Assembly (NCBI RefSeq): GCF_000176035.2
Contig: NC_015675.1
Span: 248,001-312,000, forward strand
Direction: 5' to 3'
Source: Mesorhizobium opportunistum WSM2075
Lineage (GTDB): Bacteria; Pseudomonadota; Alphaproteobacteria; Rhizobiales; Rhizobiaceae
DNA: 64,000 nucleotides
Made by a program: the position numbers and the translations under genes. Numbering within the stretch: position 1 is the stretch's first letter; every line of letters starts with the position of its first letter. Shown in pieces: positions 1 to 9,273 of the stretch. The notes beneath the pieces were generated by a model. That model had not been told where the DNA came from, ran no database searches, and worked only from the letters and a program-made list of their open reading frames with translations.

Positions 1-2231
1 TCTGATTCCAGCATCGACCGCACCATGGCGCGCGGCGTGCGGCCCCATTCGGTGACCAGCACGAAGCCATCGACAAGCGGCGCGAAGGCCTTGGCGTCGA
101 CCACCGGCCCGAGCGGGGGCAGGTCGACGACGATATATTCGAAGGTCTCCTTGGCGTTCTCGATGAAGCGCCGCATTCCGGCCGAGGAGAGCAGCTCGCT
201 GGTGTGCGAGAAATGCCCGCGTGATACGGCCGGGATGATCGCCAGCTTGGTCTGCCGGTCGATCTTGCCGACGGACTGCCAGGTCTGGCCATTCACCACC
301 GCTTCCATCAAACCTTGCTCGGCCTCCATGCCGAGGCTGCGGCTGAGGCCCGGATTGCGCAGGTCGCCGTCGATCAGCAATGTCTTGGCGCCATTGGCGG
401 CAAGCAGCCCGGCGAGATTGGCCGCGACCGTCGACTTGCCTTCGCCGGGAAGCACCGAGATGACGCCGATGACGCGGCTGCCTTGCCCTTCCATCACGAC
501 ATCGAAGGCGATCTTGGCGCTGCGCAGCGTTTCGGAGAACATCGATGCCGGAGCGTCGATGCTCACCCGCATGCGCGCGCGCCTTTCGATGGCGGCCGGC
601 GATCTGGCGACCTTGGCATCCAATTGACCGTCGACCGCTTTGTCCTCCTTGGTGACGGCCTTGCTGCCGATGGTCGGCAGGTAGCCGAGGAACTTGAGGC
701 CCACGCGGTCGCGCACTTCCTCGCCGGTCCGGAAGAACCGCTCGTTGAATTCGTTGAGACCGCCGAAACCGGCGCCCATCAGCATGCCGAGCACGAGCGA
801 AAGTCCAAGCACGATGATGGTGCGCGGGCTCGAGGCGGAGAGCGGCGTCGACGCGTCCGAGATGATGCGGATCTTGCCGACCGGGAAGGATTGCTGCTGC
901 GCGGCTTCCTCGTAGCGGCCAAGAAAGGTCTGATAGAGCGTCGAGAGCGCCGTCGCCTTCTGGTCGAGGTCGCGTAGTTTGACCTGCGACTGGTTGTCGA
1001 TGGAACTCTTGCCCTGTGCTGCCGCGACGTTGGCCCTGAGCGCGGTCTCACGCGCCTGCGCCACCTCATACTCGTTGCGATAGTTTTGGGTCAGCTGCTT
1101 CAGCTCGCCGAAAATCTGCGCCGAGATGTCGGCCTTTTCCTTGGCGAGCGCCACCGCTTGCGGGTGCTGGGCGCCGAAATTCGCCTCGACATCCTGCTGC
1201 CGCTTGGAGACCGCGAGATAGCGGGTCTTGAGTGCAGAGATGAGCGCACCGCTTGGCTGGTCGGACGATATGGCGGCATCCTTGAAGGCGTTTTCGGAGC
1301 CGCTATCGACGATCGACTTGTACTGCTGGTAGCGGGCGCTGGCGCGCGCCGTGTCGGCCTGGGCCACGATGAGCTGGGCGTTGAGGTCGGCGAGCTGCTT
1401 GTCGCTCATCAACTGGCCATCGCTGTTGGCCGACAGGCCGTGCTCGGCCCTGAATTTTTCGACCGCGAGCGATGCCTGTTGCGAACTTTCGCGCAGTTCC
1501 GTCAGCCGGCCCTGCAACCAGACCGCGGCGCGCTCGGTGGCATCGAAGCTGGCATCGAGCTGATCGGCAAGATAGGCGTCGGCATAGGCCTTGGTGATCG
1601 CGGTCGCCAGCCCCGGATCCGTCGCCTGGTAGCCAAGCGCGATGACGTAGCTTCGCCCGACACGGTCCGCCTGGATCTCATTCTGCAGCTTCAGGATCGC
1701 ATAGTCGCGACGCGACGTGGCAATCAGTGCATCGCGAGCGGCGGGGGAGAGCTGGCTGACGTCGCCGACGCCCGGCATGACCGGGCTGGGGCGGACATAC
1801 TGGATCAGCCCGCGGATGAGGCCGACGCCCTGGGCAAGCGCCGACTGGGGCGGGTTCATGAACGCATCGTTCTGGTCCAGCTTGAGCTTGTCGACGACCA
1901 CCGCGGCAAGCCGTGTCGAGGTCAGTATCTCGATCTGGCTCAGAATGGCGCTATCGGTCTGCATGGTTGTGGACGCCGCCGAAATGTCATCGACGATCTT
2001 GTTCAGACCCTCGTCGATCAGCACGCTGGCGACCGACACATATTTGGGCGGCGTGGTCTGGATATAAAGCAAGCCCAGAAAAAGGCCGATGACCGCACAC
2101 ACGGCGACCACCTTGGCCTGCCGTGCGGCCATGCCAAGCAGCCGCTCGATGTCGATGAAGTCTTCGCCGTCTCCTGCATCCGAATTCGGCAATGGCATCC
2201 TCTTGTCGAGAGGAAAGTTGGCATAATTCAT
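1..2231 (-). CDS. exoP: ExoP-like polysaccharide copolymerase / BY-kinase, 3' part off the left edge
   Basis: This inner-membrane protein would control chain length and export of the exopolysaccharide as a Wzz-type copolymerase fused to a bacterial tyrosine kinase. About 743 residues are visible from ATG at 2231. A first membrane segment lies near residues 40-60, followed by a long periplasmic, coiled-coil-rich Wzz region. A second membrane segment sits just after a Pro-rich stretch near residue 470. The cytoplasmic kinase follows, with Walker A (LPGEGKST, about 593-600), Walker A' (LLIDGDLRNP) and Walker B (YIVVDLPPLG). The C-terminal tyrosine cluster expected in BY-kinases lies outside the window. 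It is the last gene of the leftward exoLAMO-galU series, but a 232-bp gap before it leaves room for its own promoter. The family assignment is secure; the name ExoP rests on context. Confidence 0.9.
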   Translation of the reverse strand, partial: MNYANFPLDKRMPLPNSDAGDGEDFIDIERLLGMAARQAKVVAVCAVIGLFLGLLYIQTTPPKYVSVASVLIDEGLNKIVDDISAASTTMQTDSAILSQIEILTSTRLAAVVVDKLKLDQNDAFMNPPQSALAQGVGLIRGLIQYVRPSPVMPGVGDVSQLSPAARDALIATSRRDYAILKLQNEIQADRVGRSYVIALGYQATDPGLATAITKAYADAYLADQLDASFDATERAAVWLQGRLTELRESSQQASLAVEKFRAEHGLSANSDGQLMSDKQLADLNAQLIVAQADTARASARYQQYKSIVDSGSENAFKDAAISSDQPSGALISALKTRYLAVSKRQQDVEANFGAQHPQAVALAKEKADISAQIFGELKQLTQNYRNEYEVAQARETALRANVAAAQGKSSIDNQSQVKLRDLDQKATALSTLYQTFLGRYEEAAQQQSFPVGKIRIISDASTPLSASSPRTIIVLGLSLVLGMLMGAGFGGLNEFNERFFRTGEEVRDRVGLKFLGYLPTIGSKAVTKEDKAVDGQLDAKVARSPAAIERRARMRVSIDAPASMFSETLRSAKIAFDVVMEGQGSRVIGVISVLPGEGKSTVAANLAGLLAANGAKTLLIDGDLRNPGLSRSLGMEAEQGLMEAVVNGQTWQSVGKIDRQTKLAIIPAVSRGHFSHTSELLSSAGMRRFIENAKETFEYIVVDLPPLGPVVDAKAFAPLVDGFVLVTEWGRTPRAMVRSMLES

Positions 2232-2294
2232 CGTCGGTCCAATTCCAGAGCCTGTTCCATCCCGATCATTGGGCTGGGCTCTATCTCTCTGTTT

Positions 2295-2340
2295 GAGCAT
2301 GATCTTTTCCGAAAATCGGAACCGCTTTCCGGGATCATGC
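2295..2340. repeat. Short interspersed palindromic repeat, Rhizobiales type
   Basis: The 46-bp element begins GAGCATGATC and ends GATCATGC, with an internal partly palindromic ACCG/CGG section, so it can fold into an imperfect hairpin. It resembles the small intergenic palindromes that are abundant in rhizobial chromosomes. It lies between galU and exoP, in the leader of exoP. I saw only one copy in this window. Confidence 0.6.
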
Positions 2341-2463
2341 CTTGGCTGTCAGGCGCCTCGAAGATCGGAAGCATCGCCCACAGGCAACGCAAGCTTCATG
2401 CCAGACGGCGGGGCCTGTCGGCCTCGCCGCCGGACATCCGGCAATACTCCCGAAAGATGGGCA

Positions 2464-3360
2464 TTATGCGGCTTCTTCCTGACGTTCATGCGACTGGACG
2501 AACTCCTGAAGCATCTCGAAGACCGGACCCTTCATGTCGTCGCGCGCCAGCGCGAAGGCGATGTTGGCCTGGATGAAGCCTTCCTTGGAACCGCAATCGA
2601 ACATGCGGCCGAGGAAAGGCTGGGCGAAGAACGGCTGATCCTTCGACAGCCGGACCATGGCGTCCGTCAGCTGGATCTCGTTGCCGGCGCCGCGCTGCTG
2701 ATTGCCCAGAAGCGCGAAGATCTCGGGCTGCAGGATGTAGCGGCCGTTGATGTAGAAGTTCGACGGTGCATTGGCCGGTGCAGGCTTTTCAACCATGGCC
2801 GAGACCTCGAAACCGCCGCCGATGTCGGCACCGCGGCCGACGATGCCATATTTGTTGGTCTCGCTCGGATCGCAGCGCTCGACGGCGATGACGTTGCCGC
2901 CGGTGCGTTCATAAAGGTCGACCGTTTCGGCGAGACATCCGCGGCGACCGAAGGAAACCATGTCGGGCAAAAGCAGGGCGAAGGGCTCGTTGCCGATGAC
3001 CTCGCGTGCGCACCAGACGGCATGGCCGAGGCCTTGCGGCGACTGCTGGCGGATGAAGGAGGTGGCGCCGGCCACGGGAAGCATGCTTTCGAGCGCCTCC
3101 AGCTGGGTCTTCTTGCCGGTCTGCTCCAGGGTTCCGATCAATTCCGGATGCAGGTCGAAATAGTCCTCGATGACCGCCTTGTTGCGGCCGGTCACGAACA
3201 CGATGTGCTCGATGCCGGCCTCGAAGGCCTCGTCCACCGCATATTGCACGACCGGCCTGTCGACCACCGGCAGCATTTCCTTCGGCATCGACTTGGTCGC
3301 CGGCAGGAACCGTGTTCCAAGCCCCGCCACCGGTATCACGGCCTTCCTGATTTTCTTCAT
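2464..3360 (-). CDS. galU: UTP-glucose-1-phosphate uridylyltransferase (GalU/ExoN)
   Basis: This cytoplasmic enzyme makes UDP-glucose from UTP and glucose-1-phosphate and so supplies the donor for the glucosyltransferases encoded upstream. The 298-residue length is normal for bacterial GalU. The N-terminal nucleotidyltransferase motif is clear ([20 protein letters not shown], residues 13-32), and VEKP and GRYIL motifs occur further on. ATG at 3360 is preceded by an AGAAGGA-type ribosome site. It lies 74 bp downstream of exoO on the same strand, which is the position of exoN in the Sinorhizobium locus (exoP-N-O-M-A-L). UDP-glucose from this enzyme would also feed the UDP-glucose dehydrogenase at 13460-14791. 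Confidence 0.95.
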   Translation of the reverse strand: MKKIRKAVIPVAGLGTRFLPATKSMPKEMLPVVDRPVVQYAVDEAFEAGIEHIVFVTGRNKAVIEDYFDLHPELIGTLEQTGKKTQLEALESMLPVAGATSFIRQQSPQGLGHAVWCAREVIGNEPFALLLPDMVSFGRRGCLAETVDLYERTGGNVIAVERCDPSETNKYGIVGRGADIGGGFEVSAMVEKPAPANAPSNFYINGRYILQPEIFALLGNQQRGAGNEIQLTDAMVRLSKDQPFFAQPFLGRMFDCGSKEGFIQANIAFALARDDMKGPVFEMLQEFVQSHERQEEAA

Positions 3361-3434
3361 CGCAAATTCCTTCTGAGGAGATCGACTTCAGTCCATTCAC
3401 AGGCCACGAGAAATCCCTTCATGTGCCTGCATCT

Positions 3435-4421
3435 TCACCTCCCCACCCCTACGGCAAACTGTGCCGCTACTCTTCGCAACCGCACGGCGATAGGCATGCC
3501 CATATGCCTGACCGCCGCCGGGTCGCTGAGCGCCATCCGGATCGCCTTGAACGGAGACCGCGCCTTGATGTGCTGGACCATCGCCAGGAAGGAGGCCGCC
3601 TTGCGCAAGCTGCGGCCGCGCCGGGCGAAGGCGGCCAGGGCCGCCTCATCCATCCGATGGGTTTGAGCGAATTTGGCATCCGCCTCGCGCATCGCCTCGA
3701 CATGGTGAAGCTCGAGCACACGCGAGATGGAGCCGCTGAGAATGTGGTAGGCATAGCCGATATCAGGCTCGACCACGCATCTGCCGCCCTTGGCCAGGGC
3801 GTCGGCAAACAGGATGTAATCCTCGCCGATCCTCAGTTTCTCGTCATAGCGAAGCCGGTTCTCATCCAGGAACCGGCGCTGGAAGATCGGCTTGAGGTAG
3901 CCGAGGTTGAACTTCGATTCGAAAACGACGTTGCCGGCGATATAGGTGGCCAGCGAAATCTCGCCCAGGCGCTCCAGATACTGCCGCGGGAACATCGCGT
4001 CCTCGACGACACCGTCCTCGCGGACGACCTGGAGATTGTCGACGGCGATCTGGGCATTCGCCTTCTCGGCGCGGCCGATCATGGCCGCCATGCGGCCGGG
4101 AAAGACCGCGTCGTCGGAATCCAGCACCGCGACCCACCTGCCGCGGGCGACGTCGAGCCCGGCATTCCTGGCCCCGCCGGGGCCCCTGTTTTGCGCGAGC
4201 GCAACGACGCGCACGATGTCCTGCGGATAGGCCCTTGCCACATCGAGCGTCGCGTCGCGCGACTTGTCGTCGACGACGATGATTTCGACGCTGACATCCC
4301 TCTGGGCGAGGGCGCTGGCGATCGCCCGGTCAAGCGTTGCCTCGGCATTGTAAGCGGCAATGATGAAGGAGACATCGGGGACGAAAGAGACATTCGGGAT
4401 GGGGGAAACGTCAGGCTGCAC
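3435..4421 (-). CDS. exoO: GT2 glucosyltransferase, ExoO-like
   Basis: This is a family 2 inverting glycosyltransferase expected to add a glucose to the lipid-linked repeat unit at the inner membrane. The N-terminus carries the GT-A fold signature DVSFIIAAYNAEATL, then VVDDKSRDAT and the metal-binding DSDD motif (VAVLDSDDAV). IGEDYILFADAL is the usual acceptor-side motif. I chose GTG at 4421 because an AAGGAGG ribosome site sits 5 nt upstream. The only upstream ATG (4502) has no such site and would overlap exoM by 92 bp. The resulting 328 residues fit the family, and the start overlaps the exoM stop by 11 bp, so the two are likely coupled. Assignment to ExoO rather than another Exo transferase comes from sequence resemblance and gene order. 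Confidence 0.85.
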   Translation of the reverse strand: MQPDVSPIPNVSFVPDVSFIIAAYNAEATLDRAIASALAQRDVSVEIIVVDDKSRDATLDVARAYPQDIVRVVALAQNRGPGGARNAGLDVARGRWVAVLDSDDAVFPGRMAAMIGRAEKANAQIAVDNLQVVREDGVVEDAMFPRQYLERLGEISLATYIAGNVVFESKFNLGYLKPIFQRRFLDENRLRYDEKLRIGEDYILFADALAKGGRCVVEPDIGYAYHILSGSISRVLELHHVEAMREADAKFAQTHRMDEAALAAFARRGRSLRKAASFLAMVQHIKARSPFKAIRMALSDPAAVRHMGMPIAVRLRRVAAQFAVGVGR

Positions 4422-5361
4422 GCTTGCCTCCTTCCCGTGGCGAGGGCTGGCCGTAGAGGCGGATCTCTCGAATGCCGACGAGACCGCTGACGACCCCGAC
4501 ATGCATAATGCCGCGCAGCACGCTTCGGTTCCGGCGCACCGGGCTGGCGACGACGGGAAGCGCTGCGGCGAAGCAATAGAGCGCCTTTACCGAAGCCAGA
4601 CCGACCTGTTTGACCAGGCCGATGCCACCGGCGTTGTGGCCCAGGAGATGGCCATGCGTCTGGCCGACCCGGAAGCGCCGGCGGCCGAGCCAGTCGAACG
4701 CGGCCCTGGTACGCGGCACCACCTCGTTCACCCAGGCGTCTGGGGAAAAAGCGATCCGGCCGCCCGCCTTGTGCATCTGGTCGAAGTACTCGGTGTCCTC
4801 GCCGCCGGTCTGGCCGCGCGCCAGGCTGAAGCGACGGCCGCGCAGGCTATCCGCTCCCACGCGCAGCAGCACGTTGCAGGTGTAGCCGGTGCGGATCTCG
4901 CCCTGCACCCACACGGGCAAGGTGGAGTGAAAATCGCCGCGCCGCATCCAGTCCGGCGCATCCGGGCGGTAAAGCGCCCGCACCGGGCCGAGTATGGCGG
5001 CGGCACCGCTCGTTTCAGCCGTCGCGACCAGTTCCGCGAGCCAGCGGGCAGTCGCCGTCTCGTCATCGTCGATGAAGGCGAGAAAATCCGCCTCGCTGGC
5101 GTCGAGGCAAGCGTTGCGGGCGATCGAGATGTTGCGCGCCGGGCAATGACGATAGCGGACCGGCACCGACAGTTCCCGCGACAGCGCCGTCACCAATTCC
5201 CTGGCGCTCGGCGTGTCGTCATTGTCGGCGACGATGATGCCGACATCGAAACCCCTGGGCATATCCATGGCGGCAAGCGAGCGCAGCGTGTCGGCCAGTT
5301 CCGGCCGCCGGAACGTGCACACGCCAATGTCGATGCTGCGGTTCTTGGCCTGAACAGCCAT
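4411..5361 (-). CDS. exoM: GT2 glucosyltransferase, ExoM-like
   Basis: This is another family 2 glycosyltransferase of the exopolysaccharide repeat-unit pathway. It opens with IDIGVCTFRRPELADTL, and the metal-binding motif is FIDDDE. The GGEDTEYFDQM motif lies further on, and a hydrophobic stretch near the C-terminus may hold it at the membrane. ATG at 5361 overlaps the exoA stop in a TGATG arrangement, which implies translational coupling. The longer reading back to 5511 would run deep into exoA and adds only low-complexity residues. The 316-residue length fits ExoM. The exact linkage made cannot be read from sequence. Confidence 0.87.
   Translation of the reverse strand: MAVQAKNRSIDIGVCTFRRPELADTLRSLAAMDMPRGFDVGIIVADNDDTPSARELVTALSRELSVPVRYRHCPARNISIARNACLDASEADFLAFIDDDETATARWLAELVATAETSGAAAILGPVRALYRPDAPDWMRRGDFHSTLPVWVQGEIRTGYTCNVLLRVGADSLRGRRFSLARGQTGGEDTEYFDQMHKAGGRIAFSPDAWVNEVVPRTRAAFDWLGRRRFRVGQTHGHLLGHNAGGIGLVKQVGLASVKALYCFAAALPVVASPVRRNRSVLRGIMHVGVVSGLVGIREIRLYGQPSPREGGKRAA
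4427..4433 (-). promoter_or_regulatory. Strong ribosome binding site fixing the GTG start of exoO
   Basis: On the minus strand this reads AAGGAGG, a full anti-16S match, 5 nt before GTG at 4421. It lies inside the 3' end of exoM. It is the main reason for choosing the GTG start over the upstream ATG. Confidence 0.8.
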
Positions 5362-6350
5362 CAAGCCACCCCGCGCCGCGAGCCGAGGCCGAGAAGCTGC
5401 AGCCAGAAACCGACGGACCAGCCGAGATGCATGACCATCGCCGAGACCCCGGCCAGCGCAACATCGGCCTTGCGTTGGCGAATGGCCGCCACCAGGCCAT
5501 AGCCCAGGCACACCGACGCCCAGACCAGCAGCGGCACCGCCGCGATCCAGTGCACGAAGGAGAAGGCCGCGAGAAGAACCACCGGGAAGACCGCCAGCGG
5601 CACCATCTGCCGGACCTTCGGGATGACGCGGTGCTTCAGCACGTTCTTGGCGCGGCCGCGGCCATAGCCGAGATACTGGAAATAGAGACCCTTGAGCGAG
5701 GTGCGCGGGTAGTAGACCATCTGCGTCTTGCCGCTCATCCAGATCCTGTAGCCGGCTTGCCGCAGCCGGTAGTCGAGTTCGGCGTCCTCATTGTGGCTGA
5801 ACGTCTCGTCATAGCCGCCGACAGCGCCGAAGGCCGAAATCCGCATCAGCGCATGGTGGCCATGGTCGATCCACTCCCCGGCGGAGAGGTGGCGGTGCTT
5901 GGAACCGCCGGTGCCGAGTTTTGAATTTTGCGCCGCCGCCGCCGCCTTCTGCACGGGGCCGCTGCCGCTGGTCAGCATGGAAACGACCACCGAATCAGCG
6001 CCCGTGGCCAGTGCCTCCTCGACCAGCCGGTCGCAGTAATCATCTGGATAGCCGCCATGAGCGTCGATCCGGATCAGATACTGGGCACCCTCGCCGTAAG
6101 TGCCGACGGCGAGATTGATCGCCGCGCTCTGTATGCGCCGCTGGTTGTGCAGCAGGATGACGCGCGCATCCCTGGCGGCGACATCCTCGACGATGGCCAG
6201 GGTGCCATCGGTGCTGCCGCCATCGGCAACGACAATCCTGGCTCCCAGCCTTTCGGCCGAGGGCCGCAGCTGGTCGAGCAGCGCACCGATATGGGCCGCC
6301 TCGTTCAGGCAGGGGATCACGATCAGGCTGGAAGGAAGCGCTTGCGTCAT
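5361..6350 (-). CDS. exoA: Succinoglycan-type glucosyltransferase, ExoA-like
   Basis: This 329-residue membrane glycosyltransferase of family 2 is expected to add an early beta-1,3-linked glucose to the lipid-linked repeat. The catalytic domain shows SLIVIPCLNEA, VADGGSTDGT and the DAHG motif in RIDAHGGYP, then HNEDAELDYRLRQAG. Two or more hydrophobic segments fill the last 100 residues, as in ExoA. It lies 15 bp downstream of exoL and overlaps exoM by one base. Order, length and the C-terminal membrane region all support ExoA. Confidence 0.9.
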   Translation of the reverse strand: MTQALPSSLIVIPCLNEAAHIGALLDQLRPSAERLGARIVVADGGSTDGTLAIVEDVAARDARVILLHNQRRIQSAAINLAVGTYGEGAQYLIRIDAHGGYPDDYCDRLVEEALATGADSVVVSMLTSGSGPVQKAAAAAQNSKLGTGGSKHRHLSAGEWIDHGHHALMRISAFGAVGGYDETFSHNEDAELDYRLRQAGYRIWMSGKTQMVYYPRTSLKGLYFQYLGYGRGRAKNVLKHRVIPKVRQMVPLAVFPVVLLAAFSFVHWIAAVPLLVWASVCLGYGLVAAIRQRKADVALAGVSAMVMHLGWSVGFWLQLLGLGSRRGVA

Positions 6351-6365
6351 CGGGCGAGGTCTATC

Positions 6366-7538
6366 CTATGCCAGGGCTTCGGCCGCGAGGGGTTCGCGCA
6401 CGATGGTCAGACGGCGCAGTTTTTCGACCAGTACCCTGCAGTCGCTGCGATCGTAGCTCCACATCCTCGGATTTTGGGCGAGCACGCGGGCTTTCAGCCT
6501 GTCGAAGCGGTGCTCCTCCATCTGGCCGAGGGCGCTTTCGAGCGCATCGGGCGTGGCTTGCGGCAAAAGGATACCGATGTCCTGCTGGCTGAGGAATCGT
6601 CCCGTTTCGGTATGGCCCATCGAGATCGGCACCGCGCCGAAGCGGCAGCCTTCATAGAGGCGGTTGGGCAGCAGCCATTCCGAATTCTGCCCCTCTTCGA
6701 AGAAATCGATCGCCCAGGAGAAATGGACGTCCTGGTAGATCGACGCCATGTCCTCCGGATTGCGGTAGGGGCCGCGAAACGACAGATGCGGTTCGGCTTC
6801 GACGAAGGCATGGAAATCCGGGAATTCGGACAGAGCCGGGCGGCCGCGCAGCACGACCTCGAAGCGTCCGTCCATACGGCGCGTGAAATCGGCCAGCAGT
6901 TCGAGCGAGCGGCGGCAGCGCAGCGCTCCGAACCAGCCGATTCGCCATGGCGGCGCGGCAGGCGTTTCCGCCACCTGACGTGCGCCGGGCAAAATCGCCG
7001 CCGTCTCGAAATACTTGTTTTCGACCAGTTCGATGGGCGCGGCGACCTGGCGGAAGGGCTTGAAGTAATTGGCGATGAAGGCCGGCGAACTGGTCACCAG
7101 CAGCTTCACGTCCCGCGCCAGATGGCGCTCCGTGGCGCGCAACGCCTTGCCGAGGACATCGTTGCGAAGCACCAGGCGATGGATGTCGAGGCATTCATAG
7201 ACGATCGGGACCGTGGCACCGAAGGCCGATCTGGCACGGCCGGCAAGCGCCAGCATTTCCAGGTTGCGCGCGATGATCAGATCGGGTCTCGGCGTGCCGC
7301 TCAACTTCGCCCGAAGAGAAACCGCCGCTTTCGCCACCGCTGCCAGGCGCTGGGCGAATCGACCGTCGCGCGTCGCGCCAAGGTCGATCGGCCGCAATCC
7401 TTCGATGTCGGCAATCGGGGTTGTGGTGCGGCGGAAACCCGCCAAAGTGACCCGGGCGCCGCCTGTCCGGAGCATCGTGATCCGTCGGCGGACCGCCGGA
7501 TCGGAAACATCGTGCACCAGGTACAAGACATGCAGCAT
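6366..7538 (-). CDS. exoL: ExoL-like glycosyltransferase
   Basis: This 390-residue protein heads the leftward exo operon. It starts at ATG 7538 (MLHVLYLVHDVSD). The chain lacks a GT2 signature and instead resembles GT-B enzymes: an N-terminal VHD...RRITMLR region, a central ARNLEMLALA stretch and a C-terminal sugar-nucleotide half with LPNRLYEGCRFG. This is the pattern of ExoL, the transferase that acts after ExoA in succinoglycan assembly. A reading extended to 7967 would cross the whole divergent promoter and is rejected. Two copies of the TGTTGC motif lie 50 and 90 bp upstream. Confidence 0.85.
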   Translation of the reverse strand: MLHVLYLVHDVSDPAVRRRITMLRTGGARVTLAGFRRTTTPIADIEGLRPIDLGATRDGRFAQRLAAVAKAAVSLRAKLSGTPRPDLIIARNLEMLALAGRARSAFGATVPIVYECLDIHRLVLRNDVLGKALRATERHLARDVKLLVTSSPAFIANYFKPFRQVAAPIELVENKYFETAAILPGARQVAETPAAPPWRIGWFGALRCRRSLELLADFTRRMDGRFEVVLRGRPALSEFPDFHAFVEAEPHLSFRGPYRNPEDMASIYQDVHFSWAIDFFEEGQNSEWLLPNRLYEGCRFGAVPISMGHTETGRFLSQQDIGILLPQATPDALESALGQMEEHRFDRLKARVLAQNPRMWSYDRSDCRVLVEKLRRLTIVREPLAAEALA

Positions 7539-7588
7539 GAAAACTCGACCGCTGTTTGACCCACCCAGGGGAATGCTAGTACAGCTCT

Positions 7589-7603
7589 TGCTGCATCGCA
7601 ACA
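7589..7603 (-). promoter_or_regulatory. Shared motif TGTTGCNNTGCARCA upstream of exoL
   Basis: The minus strand reads TGTTGCGATGCAGCA, about 50 bp before the exoL start. It matches 12 of 15 bases of the copy upstream of the lasso precursor with no gap. It is probably an operator; the regulator is unknown. Confidence 0.5.
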
Positions 7604-7629
7604 TTTTTGGCGCGGAGATGGACATTTTC

Positions 7630-7644
7630 TGTTGCACTGCAAAA
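7630..7644 (+). promoter_or_regulatory. Second motif copy in the exoL/exoT divergent region
   Basis: The plus strand reads TGTTGCACTGCAAAA, keeping the TGTTGC-NN-TGCA core, about 80 bp before the flippase start. With the copy at 7589-7603 it gives two sites between divergent genes. Confidence 0.45.
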
Positions 7645-7722
7645 TTATTGCCGTAGTTTGGGGTTGGCGGCGGTTGTGGATTTCGGGCTCCGAAATCCGC
7701 GCAAAGATCAGGAATCCTGAAT

Positions 7723-9219
7723 TTGGAAGCCAATCCATTCGACCCGCCAGAAGGCTCGTTGCGCAAATCGGTCGGCCGTGGCGCGGTGGTGACCGCCATG
7801 TCGCAATCGGTGCGGGTCGCGACACAGATCATATCCGTCATCGTGCTGTCGCGGCTCCTGTCGCCGCAGGATTTCGGCGTCGTGGCGATGTGCGCGCCGG
7901 TGCTAGCCTTCATCGCGCTGTTCCAGGATTTCGGCCTGACCCAGGCGACGATCCAGAAGTCGTGCATCCGGCATGAGGAGGTGAACTACCTCTTCTGGAT
8001 CAACGTCGCGGTCAGCGCCATCCTGGCCTGCGTGCTCGCGGGCGCCGCACCGCTGGTCGCAGCCTTCTACAGCGAGCCGCGCGTGGCCGGCCTGGTGGCC
8101 GCCTTCGGCCTGCAGATCATGGCCTATGGGCTCGGCGCGCAGCATCTGGCGCTTCTGACGCGGCGCATGCAGTTCGGACGCCTGGCGATCATCGATGTCG
8201 CCAGCGCCGTCGCGGGTCTGGCGGTATCGATCGCCTGGACCTTCATCGACCGCTCCTACTGGGCGCTGTTTGCCGGCACGCTGACCGGCGCCGTGCTGCC
8301 GACGCTGTGCTATTGGGCAAGCTCACGCTGGCGGCCCGGCCTGCCGCGCAAGGTCGCGGGCATCGGCGAACTGATCAATTTCGGCGCCGGCATCACCGGC
8401 TTCAACTTCGCCAATTTCTTCGCCCGCAACCTCGACAACGTGCTGATCGGCAAATATTGGGGCGAGGCCCAGCTCGGCCTTTACGACCGCGCGTATAAGC
8501 TGCTTTTGTTCCCGCTCAGCCAGATCACCAATCCGCTTTCCAAGGTCATGGTGCCGGCGCTCTCCAGGCTGAAGGACGAGCCCGACCGCTACCGCAGCGC
8601 CTATCTGCGCGTCATGCCGCTGATCCTTTTGGTGGCGCTGCCCGGCGTCGCCTTCGCCACCGCGATGTCGGACGAGCTGATCCCCTTCGTGCTCGGCGAG
8701 CAGTGGCGGGCGAGCGCCTCGATCTTCCTGGCGCTCGGCTTTGCCGGCCTGCTGCAGCCGCTCAACAATCCGGCGGGATGGCTCTTCGTCAGCCAAGGCC
8801 GCTCCGGCGACTTCATGCGCTGGGGCATCATCACGGCGGTGACGTCGGTGCTCGCCTTCGCGCTCGGCCTGCCCTACGGCGCGCTCGGCGTGGCCGTCGC
8901 CTATGCGGTCAGCGAGTATCTGCGCACGCCGTTCCTGTGGCTCTATGTCGGCAGGAGCGGGCCGCTGCGGGCCAGCCATGTGCTGCGCGCGGCAACGCCG
9001 TTCGTGCTTGGCGCGCATCTGGCGCTGGCGGCGGTCTGGCTGGCCAAGCCGCTGCTGCCGCAGCAGCATGTCGTTGCCCTGGCTGGCGGCGCCATCCTCG
9101 CCTACGCCATCACCATCGTCGTCGCGCTGGCGTTCGCAGCCGGCCGCGAGGCCCTGCGCGAAGCCGTGAAAATGTTGCCGGCAAGGCCGCCAACGGCGGC
9201 GCCGCGCCAGGCGCAATAA
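7723..9219 (+). CDS. exoT: Wzx-type lipopolysaccharide/EPS repeat flippase, ExoT-like
   Basis: This polytopic inner-membrane protein is expected to flip the lipid-linked repeat unit to the periplasm. The 498 residues show about 12-14 hydrophobic segments and typical oligosaccharide-flippase features. RGAVVTAMSQSVRVATQIISV occupies the first segment, LSRLLSPQDFGVVAM lies nearby, and FFARNLDNVLIGKYWG follows near the middle. The start is uncertain. TTG at 7723 has an AGGA 9 nt upstream and keeps the usual N-terminal tail; ATG at 7798 is the alternative but would cut the first segment. It is transcribed divergently from exoL. ExoT in Sinorhizobium is the same family, but a Wzx of another polymer cannot be ruled out. 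Confidence 0.85.
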   Translation: MEANPFDPPEGSLRKSVGRGAVVTAMSQSVRVATQIISVIVLSRLLSPQDFGVVAMCAPVLAFIALFQDFGLTQATIQKSCIRHEEVNYLFWINVAVSAILACVLAGAAPLVAAFYSEPRVAGLVAAFGLQIMAYGLGAQHLALLTRRMQFGRLAIIDVASAVAGLAVSIAWTFIDRSYWALFAGTLTGAVLPTLCYWASSRWRPGLPRKVAGIGELINFGAGITGFNFANFFARNLDNVLIGKYWGEAQLGLYDRAYKLLLFPLSQITNPLSKVMVPALSRLKDEPDRYRSAYLRVMPLILLVALPGVAFATAMSDELIPFVLGEQWRASASIFLALGFAGLLQPLNNPAGWLFVSQGRSGDFMRWGIITAVTSVLAFALGLPYGALGVAVAYAVSEYLRTPFLWLYVGRSGPLRASHVLRAATPFVLGAHLALAAVWLAKPLLPQQHVVALAGGAILAYAITIVVALAFAAGREALREAVKMLPARPPTAAPRQAQ

Positions 9220-9273
9220 TTTCGGCGCTTTCGACCGCTATCTCCGTATCCACCCAAGCATCAGGTCCGATCC

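Noticed and set aside
1086..2576. Plus-strand open frame of 496 codons
   Set aside because: It lies opposite exoP, whose reading frame has clear Wzz and kinase motifs; the plus-strand product is compositionally odd and matches nothing.
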